NCBI GenBank assembly: GCA_900537185.1
Contig: LS999828.1
Location: forward strand, 746,706-810,705
Direction of reading: 5' to 3'
Origin: Cytophagales bacterium Alg240-R148
Lineage (GTDB): Bacteria; Bacteroidota; Bacteroidia; Cytophagales; Cyclobacteriaceae
Length of the DNA stretch: 64,000 nucleotides
The notes under the pieces are model-generated. The model was not told the DNA's origin. It worked only from the letters and a program-made list of their open reading frames with translations, and did not search any database. Position 1 is the first letter of the stretch, and each line of letters opens with the position of its first letter. The translations under genes and the position numbers were made by a program. Below, piece after piece: positions 25,824 to 34,389 of the stretch.

Positions 25824-26453
25824 TTACACCAACAAATTCCAATCATCGTCCATCACCGCTTCTAAAATTCCCGTCCCTCTTAAATCCTTTACATGGTCTA
25901 TATCTTTTAATGGCTTTAACAACACATGCTGCAACCCTTGCGTTTTAATTGTAGCAGTGGCGTCTTTCAATACATTTGAATGGCTCCATTTTTTATCCAA
26001 GAACAACGCCTCGTTATTTTTTTTCAATCCCATTAAACAATACCCCCCATCCTGTGCAGGGCCTATTACAACATCTACCTTGTCCAATTGAAGAAAGGCC
26101 TCCTTCAAAATTGGTTCCTTCAAAGACGGGATATCTGTTCCAATCAAACAAACTTTTTCATATCCTTGGGCAAAAGCTTGTTCAAAAGCACGGTGCATTT
26201 TCATCCCTAGATCGGATCCTTCCTGCTTGATTTTTTTGTATTTCCTAGTATGCCACAAATCTTGGTGTTCGATAAAATCAGAATACGCCACCCATTTATC
26301 AATGGACAATCCTCCAACGTTCTTTTCAGTGATTTCCATTAATTTAATGTAGATGTCCAGCGTTAACTCATTACCCAATTCTTTCGCTATTCTGGTTTTC
26401 ACCTTCCCTGGTAGGGGGTTTTTTGCAAATATTATCAACAAAGATTTACTCAT
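25824..26453 (-). CDS. DUF2064 / TIGR04282-type glycosyltransferase
   Basis: A 209-residue GT-A-like nucleotide-sugar transferase. Seen: LLIIFAKNPLPGKVKTRIAKELG at the N-terminus (nucleotide-binding loop), LIGTDIPSL with the DxD-like acidic motif near 100, and VIGPAQDGGYCLMGLKK. This family is named for arsenosugar biosynthesis in some bacteria, but no radical-SAM ArsS or arsenic gene lies nearby, so the substrate is unknown. Its start overlaps the end of the upstream rhodanese gene by eight bases. Confidence 0.85.
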   Translation of the reverse strand: MSKSLLIIFAKNPLPGKVKTRIAKELGNELTLDIYIKLMEITEKNVGGLSIDKWVAYSDFIEHQDLWHTRKYKKIKQEGSDLGMKMHRAFEQAFAQGYEKVCLIGTDIPSLKEPILKEAFLQLDKVDVVIGPAQDGGYCLMGLKKNNEALFLDKKWSHSNVLKDATATIKTQGLQHVLLKPLKDIDHVKDLRGTGILEAVMDDDWNLLV

Positions 26454-26946
26454 ATATTTTTTCTCCTTTTATCAACCATTTGGACCATGTTTTGTTGTAG
26501 GTATGTACTTTATTAGTTGGTCCCGATCGGTTCACTACCACATGCCCTTGGTTGACCCATTGAAATATCCCTCCATATAGATTGAATACTTGAATGGCCT
26601 TATTTTTTTTTATTTCTTCTCCTACCTGTTCGCTTCTATATCCTACTGAGCAATACACAACAACCTGTTTTACGCCGCTAAGATCCAGTTGTAGTCCTTC
26701 TTTTTTGAATTGATCGTAGGACATAAAAACTGCGCCGTTAATGTGGCTTACATCGTATTCATTTTTTTCCCTTGTATCAAGGATCAAAATAGAATCTTCT
26801 TTTATTAATTCAGACAAACGCTCTGGTGATATAGTAGTTACAGTACCGGAATACAAGGTCTTTAATTTCTCATCGTAACTACCCTGACCGTTAGACACTA
26901 AATTATTCAAAACAAATACAAGGGTGTAAAAAAGCTTTTTTATCAT
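26446..26946 (-). CDS. Exported rhodanese-like sulfurtransferase domain protein
   Basis: A 166-residue protein from ATG at 26946 (MIKKLFYTLVFVLNNLVSNGQGS, a signal peptide). Seen: a single rhodanese domain with ILDTREKNEYDVSHINGAVFM and the active loop YCSVGYRSEQVGEEI, whose Cys is in the right place. Likely periplasmic. It overlaps the DUF2064 gene, suggesting a shared operon. A longer reading to 27072 is rejected because it places an unlikely leader before the signal peptide. Confidence 0.85.
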   Translation of the reverse strand: MIKKLFYTLVFVLNNLVSNGQGSYDEKLKTLYSGTVTTISPERLSELIKEDSILILDTREKNEYDVSHINGAVFMSYDQFKKEGLQLDLSGVKQVVVYCSVGYRSEQVGEEIKKNKAIQVFNLYGGIFQWVNQGHVVVNRSGPTNKVHTYNKTWSKWLIKGEKIYE

Positions 26947-27075
26947 TTGATTGCTGCTTGAAGTACTTATGTAAAAGACAAAGATTTCGATTTTATAATT
27001 CAATACAAAATTAAATAAAACACAAGGACCCACACAACAACCTAGAGTATCACTAAAACTACATGGGTTCAATAA

Positions 27076-27107
27076 TTTGGTTTTTAGATAGTTATGTATT
27101 ATTATTG
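27076..27107 (+). promoter_or_regulatory. Likely Bacteroidota-type promoter before yfiR-like genes
   Basis: TTTG at 27076-27079, a 20-base spacer, then TATTATTG at 27100-27107, one mismatch from TAnnTTTG. The start codon of the first YfiR-like gene is 26 bases further on. Confidence 0.5.
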
Positions 27108-27133
27108 TAGTCGAACCTATTTTAAAATCAATT

Positions 27134-27643
27134 ATGAAACCCGTAAAAGCAATGTTTTTTATTGCACTAACAATGGCAACGTTGTCATTTAGTGCGGCTT
27201 CAGGGCAAGATAAACGCGCACAAGCCCTTTACGTTAACAGTTTTATAAAGTTCATTAAATGGCCTGATCAGCTCGATGAATCGAAATTCGTTGTAGCAGT
27301 ATTAGGCGAAGAAAATGAGCAATTCGTGAAACTTTTTGAAAAGAAGAAGAAAAAGGTAGGCAACCTTCCTTTAAGCTTAGAATTTTTCACCGATTTAAAC
27401 GAAATGAAGCAATGCCACATTTTGTTTGTGCCGGAAGAAAGCAACCAACAGTTAGACCAAGTTATTGATGCTTTTGGTGTGCAATCCACATTGATTGTAA
27501 CCTGTTCACCAGGCTACAATAAAGGTGCTGTTATCAACATCGATTTAGAAAATGGAATGGATTTAGAAATTAAATCTGCTGAAATAAGGAAAAGAGGCAT
27601 GCAAATCAGTTCTTCCTTGATTGGTCTTGCCACAGAAATATAA
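27134..27643 (+). CDS. YfiR/DUF4154 family exported protein, copy 1
   Basis: A 169-residue protein with signal peptide (about 1-24, ending SAASGQ). Seen: the family start ALYVNSFIKFIKWPDQL, VVAVLGEENEQFVKLF, a Lys-rich KKKKKVGNLPLSLEFF, CHILFVPEES and the ending INIDLENGMDLEIKSAEIRKRGMQISSSLIGLATEI. In Pseudomonas, YfiR is a periplasmic inhibitor of the diguanylate cyclase YfiN; no GGDEF protein lies nearby. A second, diverged copy follows at 27834. Probably periplasmic; partner unknown. Confidence 0.85.
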   Translation: MKPVKAMFFIALTMATLSFSAASGQDKRAQALYVNSFIKFIKWPDQLDESKFVVAVLGEENEQFVKLFEKKKKKVGNLPLSLEFFTDLNEMKQCHILFVPEESNQQLDQVIDAFGVQSTLIVTCSPGYNKGAVINIDLENGMDLEIKSAEIRKRGMQISSSLIGLATEI

Positions 27644-27788
27644 TCGCTAGTAAAACTTACATGCTAACAACCAACAACCACCTTACTGGTTTTTAGCAAG
27701 TACCTGATAGCCAAACAACTACTTTTTAGCTTTGCATGAATTAAATTTAATAGGCATGCAGAGCATACGTTAAATTTTGAAATTATTT

Positions 27789-27817
27789 GAAAACGGCATA
27801 ATTTTGCGCCCGTTTTC
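27789..27817 (+). other. Hairpin between the two YfiR-like genes
   Basis: Perfect inverted repeat GAAAACGG/CCGTTTTC around a 13-base loop, starting 146 bases after copy 1 and ending 17 bases before the copy 2 start. Without a downstream T run it looks more like a leader structure or attenuator for copy 2 than a simple terminator. Confidence 0.5.
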
Positions 27818-27833
27818 TAAAACATTTATTGAA

Positions 27834-28337
27834 ATGGCTAATAAAACAAAAATCATTTTTCTCGTGTTAATAAGCACGATAGCATGGACCACGGCATCGG
27901 CTCAATGTTCAAAAGCAGAAGCCTTGTATATTGATAGTTTCACCAAGAGTCTGACCTGGCCCGATGAATTAAGAGAAACTTGTTTCATCCTAACTATTTT
28001 AGGACCAGAAGACGAACAGCTTAAAAAAGTTTTTCTTAAGAAGAAGAAGAAAGTAGGAAATTTGCCTGTAAGGTTGAAGTTTGTTGACAAACCAGAAGAC
28101 ATTACTAAAAGCCACATGTTGTATGTGCCAATGGAAAATTCAGCTCTTTTGCCTCAGGTGGTAGAACTTTTAAAGGAAAGCCCCACGGTTATTGTAACCA
28201 ATACTCCGGGGTTTAAATCTGGACCAGTAATCAATCTGGACCCTTCCTCTTTTGATCTAGAAATAAATGCTTTGGCTATAGAAAACAAAGGTTTGAAAAT
28301 CAGCCCTAATTTGTTATCCATGGCCATTGAACTTTGA
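27834..28337 (+). CDS. YfiR/DUF4154 family exported protein, copy 2
   Basis: A 167-residue paralogue of the preceding protein. ATG at 27834 gives a signal peptide (MANKTKIIFLVLISTIAWTTASAQ). Seen: EALYIDSFTKSLTWPDEL, FILTILGPEDEQLKKVF, KKKKKVGNLPVRLKF, SHMLYVPMENS, and VINLDPSSFDLEINALAIENKGLKISPNLLSMAIEL. The shared Lys-run-VGNLP segment ties the two copies together. Extra Cys residues (SAQCSK and ETCFIL) are absent in copy 1 and might form a disulfide. The 3' end overlaps the convergent glycosyltransferase gene by 32 bases. Confidence 0.85.
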   Translation: MANKTKIIFLVLISTIAWTTASAQCSKAEALYIDSFTKSLTWPDELRETCFILTILGPEDEQLKKVFLKKKKKVGNLPVRLKFVDKPEDITKSHMLYVPMENSALLPQVVELLKESPTVIVTNTPGFKSGPVINLDPSSFDLEINALAIENKGLKISPNLLSMAIEL

Positions 28338-29616
28338 TAATATTTAAATCTTTCAACAATACCAATAGTACCAAAAAGTACTCGATTGTGATGAGGTAAT
28401 AATTCTCGGTGTATCCAGTATCGGAATACCCGAGGTAGGTGAAAAAAATAAAAAAAGACCATACCAAAGAAAATTGTGCCCTTGTGAACATACTCAGTCC
28501 TACTAGAGTAACTACATACCAAGGGTGCAAGGTATTGGTAAAAAGAAAATAAATGACCAGGCAATACTGGGCTATTTGTGGCCAAGTAAAATTTTGTCGT
28601 CTGTCATAAAAGGAAAGTGCTATGATACATGCGAACGTTGTCAGGGCCAGCATTGGCCCTGCAGTTTGTATGACGTTGTAACCAACCAGCCAAAACCCTA
28701 TTTGCCTTACCAAATAAAAGACAGAAGCATTGAATTCAAATGTTCTAAAATATAATGCCAAACTACTCTTCATTCCCATTAAAAAACCTACATCCAACAA
28801 GGGATAAAACAGCAACCCTATTATTAAAACTGTAAACAGGAGTGTTGCAACAGCCTTTTTAAAGTTCATTTTGTTAAACACAAAAGGAAACACCATCAAA
28901 GGAAGTAGTTTAGAGGCAACTGCTAGAGCCAAAGAGGCAAACCCCATTACATGCTTCTTTTTATAAAAGAAAAAAAAAAACCCTGCTAAAAAAAATAGCA
29001 TTGCACCTTCCATATGTAAATTTCCACTCACTTCCAATACGACCAAGGGGTTCAAAAAATAAATGAAAATATATTTATCTTTTTTAAACATTTTTAACGC
29101 CAATGCTAGCAAACAAAATTCTATGGCCAACAACACCGATCTATTAAGCACTATGCCCATTTTGATATCGGGACCAGCAATTGCTGTAACTACATAATTA
29201 ACCCCTTGTTGTATGGGTGGGTAAATCGTAAAATAAGCCTTCGAATTCAGCAGTTCATACAGCGATTTATTAAGGCCTGGCAGACCCAAACCGTGCTGTT
29301 CTATAAAATCGGCCGGTGTAAAACTGAAAGGGTTGAATCCATTTTGCATCAAATGGCCATCCCATAAAAAACGGTAAACATCATCCGATAGTGCTGGTAT
29401 TGCGAACAAAGCGACCAGGCGGATCACAACCGAAAAAAATAGAAGTGTTCGAAGGGAGATTTGTTCCCTTTTTTTCATCACAATGGCATAACATAAGAAC
29501 AACAAAGAAAATGCCGTTGCAAGTGCCAAAGACTGCTGTCTTTCGACAAAATAAAACACCCAGATGTACATGCATACTGAGCCTGCCAATAAAGCTGTAA
29601 TTCCTTTATTTGGCAT
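28306..29616 (-). CDS. Multi-membrane GT-C type mannosyltransferase-like protein
   Basis: A 436-residue membrane protein with about 11-13 hydrophobic helices. Seen: SDDVYRFLWDGHLMQNGFNPF in the first loop (about 78-98), with the acidic DD typical of GT-C enzymes that use polyprenyl-phosphate sugars, YFTIYPPIQQGVNY, and VASKLLPLMVFPFVF. Donor is probably a lipid-linked sugar made by the GT2 enzymes upstream in the same operon (31773 and 31078). It starts 11 bases inside the preceding gene's end. Acceptor unknown. Confidence 0.75.
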   Translation of the reverse strand: MPNKGITALLAGSVCMYIWVFYFVERQQSLALATAFSLLFLCYAIVMKKREQISLRTLLFFSVVIRLVALFAIPALSDDVYRFLWDGHLMQNGFNPFSFTPADFIEQHGLGLPGLNKSLYELLNSKAYFTIYPPIQQGVNYVVTAIAGPDIKMGIVLNRSVLLAIEFCLLALALKMFKKDKYIFIYFLNPLVVLEVSGNLHMEGAMLFFLAGFFFFFYKKKHVMGFASLALAVASKLLPLMVFPFVFNKMNFKKAVATLLFTVLIIGLLFYPLLDVGFLMGMKSSLALYFRTFEFNASVFYLVRQIGFWLVGYNVIQTAGPMLALTTFACIIALSFYDRRQNFTWPQIAQYCLVIYFLFTNTLHPWYVVTLVGLSMFTRAQFSLVWSFFIFFTYLGYSDTGYTENYYLITIEYFLVLLVLLKDLNIIKVQWPWITN

Positions 29617-31078
29617 GGGCCATTGGTTTTAGAGAATAATAAAACACCATTCCAAAACCCAACCACAACATAACATGGAATACCATAAGCCCCCAGTCTA
29701 ATAAAACTATTCCCGAGTAAATCCCGAACATGAAATACAGGGAAAGCACTCCTTCCACTAAGGATGCCAATGACAACTTGGGGTGTATGTATTTGTTTTT
29801 TTTCCAAGACTGAGATCTGTCCTTAACATTGAATTTTGGTGTTCTAATGAAAGGCGTTTTTTTTCCCATTAGCCCTTCCAGCACTGCCATTCCATTGTGT
29901 AAAGAAAGCCCCATAGAAACAATTAAAAACAGCGGAAAGGTAGTTATAAAATACTTTCCTGCACCCTTTTTAACCACTCGTTTGCTTGCCACCCAATAAA
30001 AATAACTGATGCTAAAAAAGCCCAACAAAAATAGGCTCCCCAAATTGAACAATACATTCAGCCCAGGGTGTGCTTCTTTTATGTACAACATTGGCACACT
30101 TAAAAGAGAAGCAACAAAAAGCGAGACAAAAACAGAGCTGTTCAATAAGTGGAATACAGCATGAATTTTACTGCTCCAGTTAATTTTAGAGCGGAGTACT
30201 TTCCCTAAATTTTTTCGAGCAGTTTCAGCAGCACCTTTGTTCCAACGGTATTGTTGTGATTTGATAGCAGGCATTAGAATTGGTAATTCTGCCGGAGATT
30301 CCACATCTTCTCGGTACTCAAAAACCCAACCTTTCAATTGGGCCCTATAACTCAAGTCCAAATCCTCGGTCAAAGTGTCTGCAGACCATCCCCCAGCATC
30401 ATAAATAGTTGCTTTCCTCCAAATTCCTGCAGTGCCATTAAAATTAATAAAGCTCCCCGCCTCTGACCTTCCACCTTGTTCCACTGTAAAATGGGCATCC
30501 AAACCAAACGCCTGTAATTTGGTTAAAAGAGAGTAGTCTTTATTTAAATGTCCCCACCTAGTCTGCACCATTCCAACTTTTTTGTTAGAAAAAAAAGGCA
30601 ATGATTCTTTTAAAAAATCCTTTCCAGGTATGAAATCCGCATCAAAAACAGCTACAAATTCTCCTTTGCATTGGTCCAAACCAAATTGCAATGCACCTGC
30701 CTTGAATCCCTTTCTATCGGGCCTGATTACATGAAGAATGTCAAATCCTAATTTTTGGTATTCGTTTATCTTTTTCCTAAGAATGTCTACAGTTTCATCG
30801 GTAGAGTCGTCCAACACCTGAACTTCTAGCAGTTCTTTTGGGTAGTCCAACCCTACTACGGCTTCAATAAGCCGCTCCACAACATACAACTCATTAAAAA
30901 CTGGCAATTGGATGGTTACATGGGGCAAATCCGCGGGCAAGGCCTCCGCCGGCTGCTGCTGCCTGCGCAATCGTTTTTTATAACAGTATACCAAGTGCAA
31001 TTGCCCTAAGCTGAACATAAATATAAAAAGCAACGAAATGCCGTATACGATAACTACTGAAAAAGAAAGCACATCCAT
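29606..31078 (-). CDS. Processive family 2 glycosyltransferase (CESA-like)
   Basis: A 490-residue membrane glycosyltransferase. Seen: an N-terminal helix (about 5-27), a GT2 catalytic domain with VLDDSTDETVD, FDADFIPG, TEDLDLSYRAQLKGW and the QQYRWNKGA (QxxRW) motif expected of processive beta-glycan synthases, then several C-terminal helices. Closest in layout to cellulose/mannan synthase-like or glucosylceramide-type GT2. In an operon with a DPM-like transferase and a GT-C enzyme; product glycan unknown. Confidence 0.85.
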   Translation of the reverse strand: MDVLSFSVVIVYGISLLFIFMFSLGQLHLVYCYKKRLRRQQQPAEALPADLPHVTIQLPVFNELYVVERLIEAVVGLDYPKELLEVQVLDDSTDETVDILRKKINEYQKLGFDILHVIRPDRKGFKAGALQFGLDQCKGEFVAVFDADFIPGKDFLKESLPFFSNKKVGMVQTRWGHLNKDYSLLTKLQAFGLDAHFTVEQGGRSEAGSFINFNGTAGIWRKATIYDAGGWSADTLTEDLDLSYRAQLKGWVFEYREDVESPAELPILMPAIKSQQYRWNKGAAETARKNLGKVLRSKINWSSKIHAVFHLLNSSVFVSLFVASLLSVPMLYIKEAHPGLNVLFNLGSLFLLGFFSISYFYWVASKRVVKKGAGKYFITTFPLFLIVSMGLSLHNGMAVLEGLMGKKTPFIRTPKFNVKDRSQSWKKNKYIHPKLSLASLVEGVLSLYFMFGIYSGIVLLDWGLMVFHVMLWLGFGMVFYYSLKPMAHAK

Positions 31079-31080
31079 TG

Positions 31081-31773
31081 TTATAAGTATTTAAATATTG
31101 TATACAGAATTTTATAACCTGCCATTACTGCGCCTTTCACTGTTCCCGAAACTTTTGACTTTCCCACCCGCTTTTTATACCTTACCGGTACTTCTGTACA
31201 GTTCATTCCTAATTTGGCAGCCTTAAGTTGCATTTCTACAGTCCATCCAAAATTTTCATCCACCATTTGGATTGTTTGCAAGCTGCTATACCGTATTGCT
31301 CTAAAAGGGCCTAAATCGGTAAACCTTTGTTTGTAAAACCAAAACAACAAGGTGGTGGCAAGCCAGTTCCCAAATATTTGTGGCAATGTCATCGACCCTC
31401 TTTCTTTTTCACCCAATGCCCGCGACCCAATTACCAAGTCGGCATTGTCATCTATTATTGGGGCTACAACATTTGGTAACTCACTAGGGTAATCTGAGTA
31501 GTCGGCATCTAAGAAAACCACTATATCTGGCAAAGGGTTCATTTGGCCAACATACTCCAAGCCTTTCAAACATGCTTTACCATACCCCTTTTGGGGCTCA
31601 TAAACTACCACAGCTCCTTTTTCAGCTGCTACTTGAGCTGTGTTGTCTGTTGACCCATTGTTGGCCACAATTATTTCACTTACAACAGAAGAAGGAATCT
31701 CTTCTATAACCTTCCCAACAGCACTTTCTTCGTTGAAAGCTGGGATCACAACCACTATTTTCTGCACACGCAA
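31081..31773 (-). CDS. Polyprenyl-phosphate glycosyltransferase (DPM-like GT2)
   Basis: A 230-residue GT2 enzyme. Seen: KIVVVIPAFNEESAVGKVIEEI, ANNGSTDNTAQVAAEKGA, FLDADYSDYP with the DxD motif, DLVIGSRALG, and a C-terminal amphipathic part. It would move a hexose from a nucleotide sugar to a polyprenyl phosphate. There is no ATG: the frame begins with TTG at 31773 or GTG at 31767, both of which fit the conserved N-terminus. First gene of the three-gene glycosyltransferase operon, two bases before the CESA-like gene. Confidence 0.85.
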   Translation of the reverse strand: MRVQKIVVVIPAFNEESAVGKVIEEIPSSVVSEIIVANNGSTDNTAQVAAEKGAVVVYEPQKGYGKACLKGLEYVGQMNPLPDIVVFLDADYSDYPSELPNVVAPIIDDNADLVIGSRALGEKERGSMTLPQIFGNWLATTLLFWFYKQRFTDLGPFRAIRYSSLQTIQMVDENFGWTVEMQLKAAKLGMNCTEVPVRYKKRVGKSKVSGTVKGAVMAGYKILYTIFKYL

Positions 31774-31857
31774 TTAATTTATCATGCAAATTAAAACTTT
31801 ATTTCTAAAATTGATGGTCCTGAGGCGGACAAAAAGTGTTCGAATGGAACAGGGTGG

Positions 31858-33375
31858 TCAGGCTGGAAATTCTAATACAAATTCTGTGTGTTTTTTTTCG
31901 CTGGTATTTAATTCTATTCGCGCATTTATTTTTTTCAAACCCAATCGAACCGCATACATCCCAACGCCATTGGCATTGAGCGACAAATCGTTTTGATTAA
32001 AACGCGCTTTGTAGTAATTCAATAAATCAGTCGAAATCCCTTTAGTGGCGTCTTTAATTACCAATAAGGTGGATTGCCCTTTTTTCTTACAACCAACGTA
32101 AAAATCAATTGCTTCTGCCCCTTCAAAGTTATTCCTAGATTGGAGCGAACTTCTAAACAGTTCTTCTAGTACAATTTCAACAACCGCTTGGTTGCTACTA
32201 ACCAACATGCCCTCTAATTCTTCCATATGCCAATTGATAATCGGACCATTCCTTTCCAATTCTATTTTTTTTCGCACCTCGCTCAATGCTCCTTTGAGTT
32301 GCATTGTTCCCAGCACCGGTTGCCGCATATTTTTGAGTTCATAAACAGAACAAACACCTTTAATTCTATTGCTCAAACTTGCAACTTCTTTGTTAAACAT
32401 ATCCATAAAAACTTCCTGAGGAGTTCCTTCCAAATCTTTTTTAAGCAGCAAAGTCAACCCTTTTAAAGTAGCCAAAGGGCCTTGAATATCATGGGACGAT
32501 CGGTATAGAAATGCTTTCAATTCTTTTGTTGTTTTTAGCAATTCGCTTGTTCGCTCCCTAACTTTGCTGTCCAATTGCTGGTTTTTACTTTCAATTGTCA
32601 ATTGGGCTTGTTCCAATCGTATGTTGTTTTGTCGGATGGTTTCGGATTGCACTTTTAGTTCTTCGTTGGCTTCGTATAGGCTATTGGTGTGGGCCTCCTC
32701 TAGGAGGAGGGTATTGTTCATATATTTAAAAAACAGAATAATAAAAGGTACTATTACTGCTAAAGCAATCAAAATATTGTTAATTAAAACCGCATTGGCT
32801 GCTTGTATTACAGATTCTATGCTTTCATCTACTTGTACCACCCCCACTACCAATCCATCTTTGTCTTTTATTGGTGCAAAAGCCGACAACCAAGAGCCAT
32901 TTTCACTTTTGTATTCTTTTAATGCCCCTCCAACAGCGTAATTTTGTTTTAACTGTTGGGGATAAACCGCATAAGTATGTCTGAAATACGGATGTGGTGC
33001 ACTGGAAACTATAAATTCGAAAGCCATTTTTCTAGAATTGTAAACCAATGTATAGACGTCAGAAGCCAGGTTGTTTTTATTTTTAACCTGAAGAAGTATT
33101 TGTTGTATCTCGAGGTAATCTTTGTCTTGAACAATGTGGGTAATGTCGTCTTGATTTGGAAACCGTTCCACAATCTTCTGATGTTGGTTGGCTGAAATCA
33201 ATAAAGTGGCGGTAGCGGCAGTTCCTTCAAGTTTTTTTAAAATTTCTTGCTTAGAATTTGCCAATAAAAGTTGGTGGGAATAGACAATGAAATAAATAAT
33301 TACAAAAATAATGGCAGCAAAAACCATCCACAATAGTTTGTTTTTCCTGCTCATCCTATGAAGCGTTGTATGCAT
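31858..33375 (-). CDS. Membrane histidine kinase-like protein with degenerate ATPase domain
   Basis: A 505-residue protein. Seen: membrane helices at about 14-33 and 197-217 flanking a Cache-like extracytoplasmic domain (GGALKEYKSENGSWLSAFAPIKDKDGLVVGVVQVDES), a coiled coil at about 225-280, and HisKA with SSHDIQGPLATLKGL (phospho-acceptor His near 293). The ATP-binding part (about 385-505) is poor: the usual N-box Asn is missing (EELFRSSLQSRNNF) and the G1 box DxGxG reads DATKGI. It is probably a weak or inactive kinase, or a phosphatase/regulatory module. No response regulator adjoins. ATG could also be at 33354. Confidence 0.8.
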   Translation of the reverse strand: MHTTLHRMSRKNKLLWMVFAAIIFVIIYFIVYSHQLLLANSKQEILKKLEGTAATATLLISANQHQKIVERFPNQDDITHIVQDKDYLEIQQILLQVKNKNNLASDVYTLVYNSRKMAFEFIVSSAPHPYFRHTYAVYPQQLKQNYAVGGALKEYKSENGSWLSAFAPIKDKDGLVVGVVQVDESIESVIQAANAVLINNILIALAVIVPFIILFFKYMNNTLLLEEAHTNSLYEANEELKVQSETIRQNNIRLEQAQLTIESKNQQLDSKVRERTSELLKTTKELKAFLYRSSHDIQGPLATLKGLTLLLKKDLEGTPQEVFMDMFNKEVASLSNRIKGVCSVYELKNMRQPVLGTMQLKGALSEVRKKIELERNGPIINWHMEELEGMLVSSNQAVVEIVLEELFRSSLQSRNNFEGAEAIDFYVGCKKKGQSTLLVIKDATKGISTDLLNYYKARFNQNDLSLNANGVGMYAVRLGLKKINARIELNTSEKKHTEFVLEFPA

Positions 33376-33560
33376 AAAAAGTAATAGGCTAAAATGCTCG
33401 TTTGTTTTACAAAAATTGTACTACTTAATCTAACGAGCCTAATGCACAAAAGAAGCGTTAAAAGCCATTTTTTAAATGCTTTGGTCGGCTAGAGGACTAA
33501 TAAATGAGCCATGGCCTAGGCAAACTGCTATAATTATGTCTTTTGGAACTACCTTTCTGC

Positions 33561-34286
33561 TTACAAAATAGTGTGGTATTCTTTGGTCAAGGCAATGTAT
33601 TCCGGAGTAAAATCATTGCGCTTTTCAAATTGAATGACCAACTCACCTATACCAACAGATGCTGGTTTTTGTTTTTTAAATGCAATCAAACACCTTTCAA
33701 TGGGTTTGTCTTTTTTAGGCCGCACCTCCAGTTTTTCAATAAGAAAGATATTTTCTTTTTCAGCCAAACCGATAAAGTCATTTGCCTCATGAAACGGCAA
33801 TACAACACAAAATAAACCTGAAGGTTGCAATAAATTATTGACTGCATTTAAAAGTGTCTCATGTGGAAGGCTCCCCGTATGCCTTGCAGCTGCCCGTTTT
33901 TGTTCTGTTGCAGCACTTCCTGACTTAAAAAAAGGAGGGTTCGAAACAATTAAATCATAAGGATTAGAATTTACAAATTCTTTTACATCAACACAGTGGG
34001 TATGAAAAAGATCCGACCAAGGACTGTTGTTAAAATTTTCTTCGCATTGAGCCGCCGCCACTGGCTCTATTTCTATAGCATCTATCTGTTGTATATCTTG
34101 CCCCCTTTGGGCCAACATTAAGCTGATTACCCCAGAACCAGAACCAATATCCAAAACGGTTTTAGCCGCGTCTACTCGAGCCCATGCCCCCAGCAACACC
34201 GCATCTGTCCCTACTTTCATGGCACAACGATCGTGGTAAATTTTAAACTGTTTGAAATAAAATGGTTTTCTCGGATCCTTTGGCAT
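33561..34286 (-). CDS. trmN6: tRNA1(Val) (adenine(37)-N6)-methyltransferase
   Basis: A 241-residue SAM-dependent methyltransferase. Start at 34286 (MPKDPRKPFYFKQFKIYHDRCAMKVGTDAVLLGAW), the family N-terminus. Seen: VLDIGSGSGVISLMLAQRG (SAM motif I), IEIEPVAAAQ, and NPPFF (motif IV, N6-adenine type) at about residues 129-133. It would modify A37 of tRNA-Val. Monocistronic, divergent from the MFS gene. Confidence 0.92.
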   Translation of the reverse strand: MPKDPRKPFYFKQFKIYHDRCAMKVGTDAVLLGAWARVDAAKTVLDIGSGSGVISLMLAQRGQDIQQIDAIEIEPVAAAQCEENFNNSPWSDLFHTHCVDVKEFVNSNPYDLIVSNPPFFKSGSAATEQKRAAARHTGSLPHETLLNAVNNLLQPSGLFCVVLPFHEANDFIGLAEKENIFLIEKLEVRPKKDKPIERCLIAFKKQKPASVGIGELVIQFEKRNDFTPEYIALTKEYHTIL

Positions 34287-34389
34287 ATAGGTTTTCTTTA
34301 TACAGTCTAAGTTATTTATAATGAAAAGATAATCGCTTACAAAAGTATAACCTGTATACTTGCAATACAATTTAAATAGCCTGTCAATA

